Source: Paracoccaceae bacterium (GTDB taxonomy: Bacteria > Pseudomonadota > Alphaproteobacteria > Rhodobacterales > Rhodobacteraceae). From it: DNA of 64,000 nt. Numbering within the stretch: the first letter of the stretch is position 1; the number at the start of each line of letters is the position of its first letter. Made by a program: the position numbers and the translations under genes. The stretch covers positions 3,762,492 through 3,826,491 of the forward strand of contig WLWX01000001.1 of assembly GCA_012103375.1 (NCBI GenBank), given 5' to 3'. This document shows positions 54,641 to 63,600 of this stretch, one piece after another. The notes under the pieces were generated by a model. That model saw nothing but the letters and a program-made list of their open reading frames with translations, had not been told where the DNA came from and did not search any database.

Positions 54641-55903
54641 TCAACGCCGCCGTTCCAGCCAGCCGGTCAGGCGGGTGATAAGCTCATCTGCGATGTCTTC
54701 AGCATCAACCTCGTCAATCGCTTCGGCCAGAAACGCCAGCACCAGCAGATCCTGCGCCTCGACCGTCGGCACACCGCGCGAGCGCAGGTAAAACAGCGCC
54801 TCTTCATCAATCGCACCGGTGGTCGACCCGTGGCTGCACAGCACATCGTCGGCGTAAATCTCCAGCTCGGGCTTGGCGAGGAATTGCGCGTCGTCGTCCA
54901 GCAACAACGCCTGAGACAGCTGGAACCCATCTGTCTTCTGCGCGTCCTTTTTCACAAGGATCTTGCCCTGAAACACCCCCGTCGCGCCGTTCCTCAGCAC
55001 CTTCTTGAACACCTGGCGGCTTTCACAGCGCAGCGCGTCATGGGTGATGAACACGGTGTCGTCGTGGTGAAAATCACCGTCCCCAACCGCCGCGCCCGCT
55101 ACATGGGCCACCGAGTCGTCGCCTGTCAGTTCAATCACAACCTCGTTGCGGGTCAGCACACCGTTCATTGTCAGCGTAAAGGATTTGAAGACGGATGCGC
55201 CGCCAAGTCGCGCGAACATATGCGTCGCCGCGCGCCGTTCATGGTCGCGCCCCTGCGCGCGAACATGGTGGAATTCCGCCCCGTCGGCCACGTCGATTTC
55301 CATGACCTTGTTGAACCGCGCCGCCGCCGGGCCGTTTTCCAGCAAAGTCAGCGAGGCGCCGCTTTCGACGCGAACCACATGGTGCAGTACCGCATCCGAA
55401 CGCTCATCCGCGTGGCGGTATATCAGCGAAATCGGGCGCTTCGGCGTCTTCGTCACCCGGATCAGCACACCATCTGCCGCAGTGGCAGTGTTCAGGGCCG
55501 CCAGCGGTCGCGCGACCGGAACCTGACCGCTCGCCTCTAACACGCCGAAGATGCCTTTGGCCCAATGGATGTCTGCATTTGCCTGGGCCAGGCGTTCAAC
55601 CTCGACCCCTTCCAGCGTCAGGTCATCGCTGGCGGCGGCATCAAAAACACCATCGACAAAGACGATCCGCAGCCTATCGATGCCGTCGAAGAACGGCGAT
55701 TCATCGGTTTTGAACAGGGCCGCAGATGGCGCATTGGGCACCGTCAGGCTGGCCGGGTCGGTGTATTTCCAATACTCGTCCCGCCGCCCCGGCAAACCTG
55801 TCGCTGCCAGCCGCGCCGCCGCATCGTCACGCGCCGACTGCGCCCATGCGGGCCCGTCGGCGGGCGTGATGGCCGCGCCCGTTCTTTGCTCAGCAGCGCC
55901 CAT
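54641..55903 (-). CDS. sufD: SufD, Fe-S scaffold component
   Basis: 420 residues of the SufB/SufD family: N-terminal RRDEYWKYTDPASLTVPN and C-terminal beta-helix with HGSTTGAIDEEALFYLRSRGV. It forms SufBC2D with SufB and SufC. Start overlaps the sufC stop (TGATG). Confidence 0.93.
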   Translation of the reverse strand: MGAAEQRTGAAITPADGPAWAQSARDDAAARLAATGLPGRRDEYWKYTDPASLTVPNAPSAALFKTDESPFFDGIDRLRIVFVDGVFDAAASDDLTLEGVEVERLAQANADIHWAKGIFGVLEASGQVPVARPLAALNTATAADGVLIRVTKTPKRPISLIYRHADERSDAVLHHVVRVESGASLTLLENGPAAARFNKVMEIDVADGAEFHHVRAQGRDHERRAATHMFARLGGASVFKSFTLTMNGVLTRNEVVIELTGDDSVAHVAGAAVGDGDFHHDDTVFITHDALRCESRQVFKKVLRNGATGVFQGKILVKKDAQKTDGFQLSQALLLDDDAQFLAKPELEIYADDVLCSHGSTTGAIDEEALFYLRSRGVPTVEAQDLLVLAFLAEAIDEVDAEDIADELITRLTGWLERRR

Positions 55904-56658
55904 CAGGCCACCTCAGCCAGGATGTCGGCATAGCCGTTGTTTTCGACCTCCAGCGCCAGATCCGGCCCGCCGGTTTTCACAATCCGCCCATCGGCCATTA
56001 TGTGAACAACGTCCGGTTTGATGTGATCCAGAAGCCGCTGATAATGTGTGATCACAAGGAATGACCGCCCCGCATCGCGCAGTGCATTCACGCCCTCACT
56101 GACCAGCTTCATCGCGTCAACATCCAGGCCCGAATCCGTCTCGTCCAGCACACACATGCGCGGTTCAAGCATCGCCATCTGCAGGATTTCATTACGCTTT
56201 TTTTCACCACCCGAGAACCCGACATTCACCGGGCGCTTCAGCATGTCCGGGTCGATCTTCAGCGTCTTGGCCTTGTCGCTGATCGCTTTGAGGAAATCTG
56301 CCGCGCTCATCTCATCCTCGCCACGCGCTTTGCGCTGCGCATTCACCGCAGTGCGCAGGAAGGTCATGTTGCCCACACCGGGAATTTCGATCGGGTATTG
56401 GAACGCCAGAAACAGACCGGCGGCGGCGCGTTCCTCAGGCTCCATTTCAAGCAGGTCACAACCTTCCAGCGTCGCGGATCCATCCGTTACCTCGTACCCG
56501 TTGCGCCCTGCCAGAACATAGGACAGCGTCGACTTCCCGGACCCGTTCGGCCCCATGATCGCATGCACTTCCCCGGCACCGACACTCAGGTCGACACCTT
56601 TCAGGATGGCTTTGTCTTCCTCTTCAAGGCCGACGTGGAGGTTTGTTATGTTCAGCAT
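55903..56658 (-). CDS. sufC: SufC, Fe-S assembly ATPase
   Basis: 251-residue ABC-type ATPase: Walker A MGPNGSGKSTLSYVLAG, signature FSGGEKKRNEI, Walker B MCVLDETDSGLD. It drives conformational change of the SufBCD scaffold. Separated from sufB by four genes of other types, which is unusual. Confidence 0.95.
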   Translation of the reverse strand: MLNITNLHVGLEEEDKAILKGVDLSVGAGEVHAIMGPNGSGKSTLSYVLAGRNGYEVTDGSATLEGCDLLEMEPEERAAAGLFLAFQYPIEIPGVGNMTFLRTAVNAQRKARGEDEMSAADFLKAISDKAKTLKIDPDMLKRPVNVGFSGGEKKRNEILQMAMLEPRMCVLDETDSGLDVDAMKLVSEGVNALRDAGRSFLVITHYQRLLDHIKPDVVHIMADGRIVKTGGPDLALEVENNGYADILAEVA

Positions 56659-56713
56659 TCAGTGCTCCGGAAAATATGTCGTTGTCATTCTACCACCATC
56701 GTGGCGATCTATC

Positions 56714-57565
56714 TCAGTCTGTTACGGGTTTCGGCTTTTTGCGCTGCGCCCGGGCGGTGGCGAATTTTTTCGCAACTTCGGGCGGGCATACGCTGGCCAG
56801 CGTCGCATGGCCCAGCGCTGGTGTGGTTCTTTCATGCGGAACGATCATGAAGTTCTCATTCGAACGATACCTCTTGAAACGTTCGGTGACGACATAGGTA
56901 TTTTCGGCGACCCAGGTATCAAATTCCGCACGGTTCGTGTTGTCGACCTCAACAAATATCGATGGGCGATGCGTTGCGACTGTCTGGGCAAACCCCTTCA
57001 GAACGTCAATCTCCATCCCCTCAACATCAATCTTCATCAGGTCGATGGGCCGTCCGCCCAGCATGTCGTCACCGGTGCGAACCGACAGGTCGCCGCCGCC
57101 ACTTTCGACCCGCCCGCCGCCGATGTTTTTCTCAATGAACGCCATCGAATTTCCGTCGCTGCGCGCCGCACCGACCGCATAGCCCAGGCAGGAAAAATCA
57201 ACCCGATCCTCCAGGCCGTTCAGAAACAGGTTCGCAAGCAGAACTTCGCAGGCAACCGGATTGGGCTTAAAAACATGGGCCCGCGAAGCGCCCATGATCT
57301 TCACCGCATAGACCGTGTGATTGCCGACATTGGATCCCACGTCACAGAAAACCTGGCCGGGTTGAAAATTCCGCCTCAGAATCTCCAGCTCTTCCGGCTC
57401 ATAAAACTGGCCCGAAAAATGAGTGCGCTGAATGACATCGCGCAGCGAATTCACCGCAAAGGCAACACGCTGGTTCTGATACGCGAAGGATGAGATTCGC
57501 ATCGCCTCGGATGCAAGGCGACCTTGGTCAGCGGCCAGCGCCATTGCTTCTTTGAGGTCAAACAT
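56714..57565 (-). CDS. FkbM-family methyltransferase
   Basis: 283 residues. SAM-binding loop VFCDVGSNVGNHTVYAVK and later motif LMKIDVEGMEIDVLKGFAQ are typical of FkbM enzymes. Where the family usually has FEPNP, this protein has VFKPNP: the acidic residue expected to hold the SAM ribose is lysine, so activity is uncertain. It lies between sufC and the small membrane protein genes and is probably cotranscribed. Substrate unknown. Confidence 0.8.
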   Translation of the reverse strand: MFDLKEAMALAADQGRLASEAMRISSFAYQNQRVAFAVNSLRDVIQRTHFSGQFYEPEELEILRRNFQPGQVFCDVGSNVGNHTVYAVKIMGASRAHVFKPNPVACEVLLANLFLNGLEDRVDFSCLGYAVGAARSDGNSMAFIEKNIGGGRVESGGGDLSVRTGDDMLGGRPIDLMKIDVEGMEIDVLKGFAQTVATHRPSIFVEVDNTNRAEFDTWVAENTYVVTERFKRYRSNENFMIVPHERTTPALGHATLASVCPPEVAKKFATARAQRKKPKPVTD

Positions 57566-57625
57566 GGCGCATCCCAACCCGGAAGGCCGCACCACAGCAC
57601 CCAGCGTCTTGGAGGCTCGTGTCGC

Positions 57626-58111
57626 TTAGCTTTCGATGATCGCGTCGCGGATCATGTCTGCCGGATAGTTGTCGCGCAGGGCGTCCGGGGCGATATCCAG
57701 CAGCGCCTCTTCGGCCAGAATCGCGCCCAGGAAGCCGATGAACACGATTGATCTGCGCAATCCGCGGTTCAGATCCAGCACCAGCATCAGCACGATCATC
57801 AGGATTAGGGCCAGTGCCAGTTCGATGCCCATGAAGACGACCGGCGGGTCCAAAACCAACGGGTAATAACCATCGGGCGCAAACAGCTTCATTGCCGCAA
57901 TGCGCGCGCCCAGAATTGCGCCGATCCCGGCAGCCAGCCCAACCGGAGAGACCAAAAGATCCACCAGAACGGCGCGCACCCACGATTCTTGCGGTTGCGG
58001 CGCATCGTCTGCACCGGCCGGAGGCCGGGTGACGGTTTTCGGCGCCCCGCTGTGAATACGCGAAAGGCGCTCGTGAAACACCTGATCGTGTGCTTTGTTT
58101 GCTTTGATCAT
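57626..58111 (-). CDS. Small membrane protein, member 3 of a tandem set in suf operon
   Basis: 161 residues; N-terminal FHERLSRIHSGAPK, then a proline-rich linker and four hydrophobic segments including LLVSPVGLAAGIGAILGARI and FMGIELALALILMIVLML. The segment SPVGLAAGIGAILGARIAAMK aligns with SPIAFVLGFAGLLAGRVIGFK in the neighbour at 58211. Function unknown. The start at 58111 (AAGG upstream) is preferred over a longer frame. Confidence 0.7.
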   Translation of the reverse strand: MIKANKAHDQVFHERLSRIHSGAPKTVTRPPAGADDAPQPQESWVRAVLVDLLVSPVGLAAGIGAILGARIAAMKLFAPDGYYPLVLDPPVVFMGIELALALILMIVLMLVLDLNRGLRRSIVFIGFLGAILAEEALLDIAPDALRDNYPADMIRDAIIES

Positions 58112-58210
58112 CGCCAGCACCTTGTGACGCAGGAAGCGGGGCGGCTGCCCCTCCGGCGCACCGGAGATCAGCCGTCCAGAGGCCGGACAGGCCCGCGCAG
58201 ATCCGTGCAT

Positions 58211-58705
58211 TTAGCCGCCCAGTATCTGCGCCCGCAGCGTCTGGTAGGGGTAATGACCTTCGTATTCGGCCTGAATCTTGCCGATATAGGCGGGTTCGAA
58301 CCAGAACGCGGCCGCCAGCCCCCCGATCAGCGCGATGCGGCGAATGCCCTTGTTCATACCGATCAGCAGGGCGATGCCCATCGCCAGGGCAACGCCCAGG
58401 ACAACCTCGATCAGGGGCAGCCATTTCTGCGTCCCTGGCGACAATGGGTACATCCCCCCTGCCGCCAGCAGCTTGAATCCGATGACGCGACCCGCCAGCA
58501 ATCCGGCGAACCCAAGGACGAATGCAATCGGGCTGAGCGCGACTTCCTTGAGCATCCACAGCAACTCGGCGCGTTCTTTCGCGCCCCGGCGCAACTGCGC
58601 TCCACCGCGCTTCTCCGGCATCGCCCCGAAAATCTCTTTGGGTGCCGATTGGTTGCGCAAAAGTTTTTTGCGATAACTCGTATGCGAACGCGCAATGCCT
58701 GCCAT
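58211..58705 (-). CDS. Small membrane protein, member 2 of a tandem set in suf operon
   Basis: 164 residues; charged N-terminus (RSHTSYRKKLLRNQ) and about four hydrophobic segments (EVALSPIAFVLGFAGLLAGR, IEVVLGVALAMGIALLIGM, IALIGGLAAAFWFEPAYIG). It is related to the protein at 57626. Function unknown. Confidence 0.72.
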   Translation of the reverse strand: MAGIARSHTSYRKKLLRNQSAPKEIFGAMPEKRGGAQLRRGAKERAELLWMLKEVALSPIAFVLGFAGLLAGRVIGFKLLAAGGMYPLSPGTQKWLPLIEVVLGVALAMGIALLIGMNKGIRRIALIGGLAAAFWFEPAYIGKIQAEYEGHYPYQTLRAQILGG

Positions 58706-58884
58706 ATCCGTGGTCCTTAGCTGCTTCCTTAAGGGAAACTAGCTTTCGACTGCGGCAGGAATTGGGCTGCAAATGGGAAACAATCGGGGCTAAGGCCATC
58801 TTTGGACCTTATCTTCAACCGGCAGCCCGACCGGGCGAAAATAACCGCGCCGAATTGTAGAAAAAACGTCGGAAAGCCCGGGCG

Positions 58885-59454
58885 TTAGCCGCCGTTCTGC
58901 ATCACGACCTTGCGCAACCCGTCGCCCGAACGCCCCGCGCCGGAACCGCCGCCCTGCCCGCCATCCTGACTGAGCGGGACCGAAAAGCCCGCGAATATCG
59001 CCGTCTTCGGGTCCGTGACGATCAGAACTTCTTCTACCCAATCGTCCGAATACACCTTGCTGAACACGCCCGGTGCGAAATGAACCGCGTTGTGCATCAG
59101 CGCAACCATGGCCAATACACCGACCGTTTGCGCCGTTTTGTAATGCTGCGCCTGAATGCGAAAGATCATTTTCAGGAACAATCCCGCCGCCGAGGCCATG
59201 ACAACATCCATGATCAACAACGATTCCGCCCCCTCGCCGCCGATACCGCCCGCGCCCATGTGAAACCGCAGATAGCGCGCCAGAAGCACTGAAAGCGCCC
59301 CGATGGCGGCGGCACCAATGAAACTCAGCGGATAGGCCATGTTGGCCGCATAGTTCTGCTTGATTTCGGTCCGCTCCGGGGTTCCGCGCTGCTGCGAAAT
59401 CCGCGCGATACGATCCTGGAAGGCGTCCCGCTGGTGCTGATCGGTCGAATGCAT
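58885..59454 (-). CDS. Small membrane protein, member 1 of a tandem set in suf operon
   Basis: 189 residues; N-terminal FQDRIARISQQRGTPE resembles FHERLSRIHSGAPK of the protein at 57626. Hydrophobic segments include LSFIGAAAIGALSVLLARYL and SLLIMDVVMASAAGLFLKMIF; the C-terminus is Gly/Gln rich. Function unknown. The ATG at 59454 is preferred; earlier in-frame starts lack a ribosome site. Confidence 0.68.
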   Translation of the reverse strand: MHSTDQHQRDAFQDRIARISQQRGTPERTEIKQNYAANMAYPLSFIGAAAIGALSVLLARYLRFHMGAGGIGGEGAESLLIMDVVMASAAGLFLKMIFRIQAQHYKTAQTVGVLAMVALMHNAVHFAPGVFSKVYSDDWVEEVLIVTDPKTAIFAGFSVPLSQDGGQGGGSGAGRSGDGLRKVVMQNGG

Positions 59455-59595
59455 CTTTCTGCCTATTGCCCGTCGACTGGCAACTATTTGGTAACCATTT
59501 TGGACGGGCATAAGACGCATACACGCCAAAATTGTGACGAATTGCGGTTAAACAACCGCGGTCACATGTCGTTAATCGCAAAGCCGAAACCATCC

Positions 59596-61116
59596 TCAGC
59601 CAACCGATCCTTCAAGCGAGATTGCCACAAGCTGCTGCGCTTCCATGGCAAATTCCATCGGCAGCGCTTGCAGAACCTCCTTACAGAACCCGTTCACGAC
59701 CAGGGCCACGGCCTCCTCTTCGTCCATGCCGCGCTGACGGCAATAGAACAGCTGATCCTCGTCAACCTTACTGGTCGTCGCCTCATGCTCGACCCGTGAG
59801 GAGTTATTCTTCACTTCGATATATGGCACCGTATGCGCACCGCAGTCGCCGCCGATCAGCAGGCTGTCACATTGCGTATAATTCCTGCTGTCCTTGGCTT
59901 TGGGGTGCATGCTGACCAGCCCGCGATAGGTATTCTGCGCCTTGCCCGCCGATATCCCCTTGGACACAATGCGGGATTTCGTACCTCTGCCCAGATGCAC
60001 CATCTTGGTGCCGGTGTCGGCCTGCTGGTAGTTATTGGTGATGGCGATGGAATAGAATTCGCCCTGGCTGTCATTGCCCCGCAAGATGCAGGACGGGTAT
60101 TTCCACGTCACCGCCGAGCCGGTTTCCACCTGCGTCCACATCACCTTCGAGCGGTCGCCCCGGCAATCCGCCCGCTTGGTGACAAAGTTGAAAATCCCGC
60201 CAACACCGTTTTCATCGCCCGGGAACCAGTTCTGGACGGTCGAATACTTGATCTCGGCATCTTCCAACGCCACCAGCTCCACCACAGCGGCGTGCAACTG
60301 CGTGGTGTCGCGCTGCGGTGCGGTGCAGCCCTCCAAATAGCTGACATAGCTGCCTTTATCGGCAATGATCAGCGTGCGTTCAAACTGCCCGGTATTCTCC
60401 GCATTGATCCGGAAATAGGTGCTGAGTTCCATCGGGCAACGCACCCCCGGCGGCACATAGACAAACGAGCCATCGGAAAACACCGCCGAATTCAGCGTCG
60501 CGAAGTAATTGTCCGTCACCGGCACGACCGAGCCGAGATATTTTTTAATCAGCTCCGGATGCTCCCGGATCGCCTCAGAAATCGAGCAAAATATCACGCC
60601 GGCCTTCTTCAACTCTGCCTGAAAGGTGGTGCCCACAGACACGGAATCAAACACCGCATCCACGGCAACCTTGCGCCCCTCGGCAGGCGCATCCTCGGCC
60701 CCTTCGACCCCGGCAAGGATCATCTGCTCTTTCAGCGGAATACCAAGTTTCGCGTATGTTTCCAGCAGCTTGGGATCAACCTCGTCCAGCGACTTCGGCT
60801 TCACGTCCATGCTTTTCGGTTTGGCGTAGTAATACTGATCCTGGTAATCAATCGCCGGATAATGGACCATCGCCCATTCAGGCTCGTCCATCTTTTCCCA
60901 ACGCTCGAACGCACCCAAACGCCATTCGGTCATCCATTCAGGCTCTTCGTTCTTGGACGAGATCAGCCGCACGATATCAGGGTTCACGCCCTTTGGCGCA
61001 TACTCCATCTCAATCTCGGTTTCCCAGCCATGCTTGTACTTGCCCGACAGCGATTGCACCGCCTCAACCGTTTCGCGGTCCACACCTTCACGTACGTCAC
61101 TATCCAAAACCGTCAT
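59596..61116 (-). CDS. sufB: SufB, Fe-S scaffold
   Basis: 506 residues of the SufB type: [40 protein letters not shown] and C-terminal [35 protein letters not shown]. It is the main scaffold on which Suf assembles clusters. The ATG at 61116 has GAAAGGAA upstream and follows the cysteine desulfurase by 10 bp. Confidence 0.95.
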   Translation of the reverse strand: MTVLDSDVREGVDRETVEAVQSLSGKYKHGWETEIEMEYAPKGVNPDIVRLISSKNEEPEWMTEWRLGAFERWEKMDEPEWAMVHYPAIDYQDQYYYAKPKSMDVKPKSLDEVDPKLLETYAKLGIPLKEQMILAGVEGAEDAPAEGRKVAVDAVFDSVSVGTTFQAELKKAGVIFCSISEAIREHPELIKKYLGSVVPVTDNYFATLNSAVFSDGSFVYVPPGVRCPMELSTYFRINAENTGQFERTLIIADKGSYVSYLEGCTAPQRDTTQLHAAVVELVALEDAEIKYSTVQNWFPGDENGVGGIFNFVTKRADCRGDRSKVMWTQVETGSAVTWKYPSCILRGNDSQGEFYSIAITNNYQQADTGTKMVHLGRGTKSRIVSKGISAGKAQNTYRGLVSMHPKAKDSRNYTQCDSLLIGGDCGAHTVPYIEVKNNSSRVEHEATTSKVDEDQLFYCRQRGMDEEEAVALVVNGFCKEVLQALPMEFAMEAQQLVAISLEGSVG

Positions 61117-61126
61117 TTCATTCCTT

Positions 61127-62197
61127 TCAGGCGGCCCGCGCCCGCATCCGTTCATGTGCGGCCAGCCAGGCATCGGCGAACCGCTCAATATCCTCATCCG
61201 TCGTGGTGGCCCCCATCGACACCCGCACCGCGCAACTGGCCAGCGCGTCGTCCAAACCCATCGCGCCCAGCACCCGGCTGGCCCTGACCTTGCCGCTGGA
61301 ACAGGCCGACCCGGCGCTGATCGCGAACCCGGCCAGATCCATCTGCATCACCTGCGTTTCGCCCTTCCAGCCCGGCGTTGCAAAACAGCTGGTGTTGGGA
61401 AGGCGCTCCGACTCATTCCCGACAAAAATAGTCTGTTTTGATCCAGCCGCCAATGCGCTTTCCAGAAAATCGCGACGTTCAGCCACTTTTTCCCAGGTCC
61501 CATCGGCCAATTCGGCCACCGCAGCCTCTGCCGCCGCGCCGAACCCGGCGATCCCGACGATATTTTCGGTGCCCGAGCGTCGCCCAAGCTCCTGCCCGCC
61601 ACCGCGCAGCAGCGGGTCAAATTCCTTACCCGACCCCGCAATCAGCGCCCCAACACCTTTCGGCCCGCCGAGTTTATGGGCCGACAGGATCGCGAAATCC
61701 GCCTCGGACCAGTTAAACGCAAATGGCACTCGGCCCACGGCTTGCGTGATGTCCTGCACCAGCCAATCGGCAAATCGGTCCCCAAACGCAAATCGCCCGT
61801 CTACCCGGGCCGGGGGCTGCGTCACCACGCCCGTCTCACCGTTCGCCAGCCCCATCGCCAGCACATGGCCCTGATCCGCCGCGCCATCAAAATCCGCATG
61901 CGCCCACAGACACTCATGCCCGGTATCCTGAACAAACACCGCGTGACCCGCTGGCAAGCCTTCCAAAATCGCTGCCGCCTCGGTCGCGCCCGAGGTAAAG
62001 ACCACCTCGGACACATCGCAACCCACCGCCGCCGCCACCTGCGCGCGCGCCTTTTCGACCACGGCTTTCGCAGCGCGCCCCTCGCCATGCACCGACGACG
62101 GGTTGCCAACGACATCCATCGCCGCAACCATCGCCGCCTTCGCCTCAGCGCGCAGCGGCGCGGTGGCGTTCCAGTCAAGATACACCCGCTCAACCAT
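61127..62197 (-). CDS. Cysteine desulfurase, NifS/IscS type
   Basis: 356 residues. N-terminus [19 protein letters not shown] lysine in [16 protein letters not shown], and active-site cysteine in [16 protein letters not shown]. It is the second desulfurase of the operon, besides SufS. It follows iscR by about 117 bp. An IscS-like role is inferred; the protein is shorter than E. coli IscS. Confidence 0.88.
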   Translation of the reverse strand: MVERVYLDWNATAPLRAEAKAAMVAAMDVVGNPSSVHGEGRAAKAVVEKARAQVAAAVGCDVSEVVFTSGATEAAAILEGLPAGHAVFVQDTGHECLWAHADFDGAADQGHVLAMGLANGETGVVTQPPARVDGRFAFGDRFADWLVQDITQAVGRVPFAFNWSEADFAILSAHKLGGPKGVGALIAGSGKEFDPLLRGGGQELGRRSGTENIVGIAGFGAAAEAAVAELADGTWEKVAERRDFLESALAAGSKQTIFVGNESERLPNTSCFATPGWKGETQVMQMDLAGFAISAGSACSSGKVRASRVLGAMGLDDALASCAVRVSMGATTTDEDIERFADAWLAAHERMRARAA

Positions 62198-62314
62198 GAC
62201 GCAGCCCTGGCATCATCATTGACCCTAAAATATCCCCGCCGGAGGCATTCGGCGCGCAGCGCCGCTCTTTTGAAAAGAAATCGCGCCGCAGGCGCGGCAC
62301 TTTCACAAACCCGA

Positions 62315-62770
62315 TCATCCCTCGTCCACCACTTCAAACAGGGTGGACACTGCCGGACAGGGCGACAGCTCATTCTCGATCACGTCCGATAACCGGGTCT
62401 GGTGCAGGAACACATAGACATGCGCGCTCAACCCCTCCCACAGGCGGTTGGTCAGCGATTGCGCCTTGGTCCCCGACAAAGCACCCGACGCCCCCGCCCC
62501 GGTATGCATGGCGCTGACAGTCTCATCCACGGCGGCAAGGACGTCGACCACCCGAATGGCATCCGGGGACTTCGCCAGCCTATACCCGCCGCCCGGCCCG
62601 CGCACCGAATCCACCAGCCCGGCCCGGCGCAGCTTGACGAACAGCTGTTCCAGATACGGCAACGAGATATCCTGGCGCCTGGACAATTCTGTCAAAGACA
62701 CCAGCTTGCCCGCCGTCGCCAGATCGGCCAACGCGACCATCGCATATCGCCCCTTGGTGCTTAGTTTCAT
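62315..62770 (-). CDS. iscR: IscR-type Rrf2 regulator of the isc/suf operon
   Basis: 151 residues. Winged helix MKLSTKGRYAMVALADLA and QDISLPYLEQLFVKLRRAGLV. The classical IscR cluster motif with three closely spaced cysteines is absent; only one cysteine is present (LSPCPAV), as described for the Rhodobacter sphaeroides protein, which still senses iron or Fe-S status. First gene of the operon; a palindrome lies about 100 bp upstream. Confidence 0.9.
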   Translation of the reverse strand: MKLSTKGRYAMVALADLATAGKLVSLTELSRRQDISLPYLEQLFVKLRRAGLVDSVRGPGGGYRLAKSPDAIRVVDVLAAVDETVSAMHTGAGASGALSGTKAQSLTNRLWEGLSAHVYVFLHQTRLSDVIENELSPCPAVSTLFEVVDEG

Positions 62771-62872
62771 GGCAACATCGCCCGATCAACGCCCCGCTTG
62801 CGGTTGACGCGCAATGGCGCGCCGCTTAGGTCACTTGAAACGCCCGTTCCCCCAGCTATCGGACGGGTCAGA

Positions 62873-62887
62873 TTAGAACGGTTCTAA
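62873..62887. promoter_or_regulatory. Palindromic operator upstream of iscR (Iron-Rhodo-box-like)
   Basis: TTAGAAC-G-GTTCTAA is a perfect 15-bp palindrome in the gap between iscR and the divergent hydrolase. Rhodobacterales iron genes are reported to carry a palindromic Iron-Rhodo-box attributed to IscR; the match is from memory of its TTAGAA/TTCTAA-like form. Confidence 0.6.
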
Positions 62888-62946
62888 AGTATCCGACAAT
62901 TTCCGTCAACCATACGGTCGCCGGATACATCGTAAGGAAGTCACAT

Positions 62947-63600
62947 ATGCCCGAGGTCATTTTTCCCGGCCCCGAAGGTCGCCTGGAAGGGCGCTACCAC
63001 CCGCAAAAGGCCAAGGATGCGCCGATCGCGATCATCCTGCACCCGCACCCGCAGTTCGGTGGCACGATGAACAATCGCGTCGTCTATAACCTGCACTATG
63101 CGTTCCACAACATGGGCTTCACGGTCCTGCGGTTTAACTTCCGCGGTGTCGGGCGCAGTCAGGGCGAATACGATCAGGGCATCGGAGAGTTGTCAGACGC
63201 GGCAAGCGCACTCGACTACCTCCAGTCGATGAACCAGAACTCCAAGCATTGCTGGGTCGCCGGGTTCAGCTTCGGGGCCTGGATCGGCATGCAGCTTCTG
63301 ATGCGCCGGCCCGAGATTACCGGCTTCATCTCGGTCGCTCCGCCCGCCAACATGTACGACTTTACCTTCCTCGCCCCCTGCCCCAGCAGTGGCCTGATCA
63401 TCAACGGCACCGCAGATCGGGTGGCGCCGCCAAACGATACGCGCCTGCTGGTCGAGAAGTTGCACGAACAAAAGGGTATCACCATCACCCATTCGGAAAT
63501 CGAAGGTGCGGCCCATTTCTTCGAAGATCCGCATATGGACGACATGATTGGCCAGGTTGACGGCTACGTGCGCCGCCGCCTGACGGAAACCACACGGTAA
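62947..63600 (+). CDS. Alpha/beta hydrolase
   Basis: 217 residues. Oxyanion region LHPHPQFGGTMNNRVV, nucleophile elbow AGFSFGAWIG, and a late His in EGAAHFFEDPH match the small dienelactone-hydrolase-like group found beside isc/suf genes in alphaproteobacteria. Substrate unknown. Divergent from iscR; its 3' end overlaps the convergent membrane gene by 37 bp. Confidence 0.85.
   Translation: MPEVIFPGPEGRLEGRYHPQKAKDAPIAIILHPHPQFGGTMNNRVVYNLHYAFHNMGFTVLRFNFRGVGRSQGEYDQGIGELSDAASALDYLQSMNQNSKHCWVAGFSFGAWIGMQLLMRRPEITGFISVAPPANMYDFTFLAPCPSSGLIINGTADRVAPPNDTRLLVEKLHEQKGITITHSEIEGAAHFFEDPHMDDMIGQVDGYVRRRLTETTR

Noticed and set aside
59833-61287. 484-codon plus-strand frame opposite sufB
   Set aside because: SufB is unmistakable on the minus strand; the plus product has no recognisable motifs.
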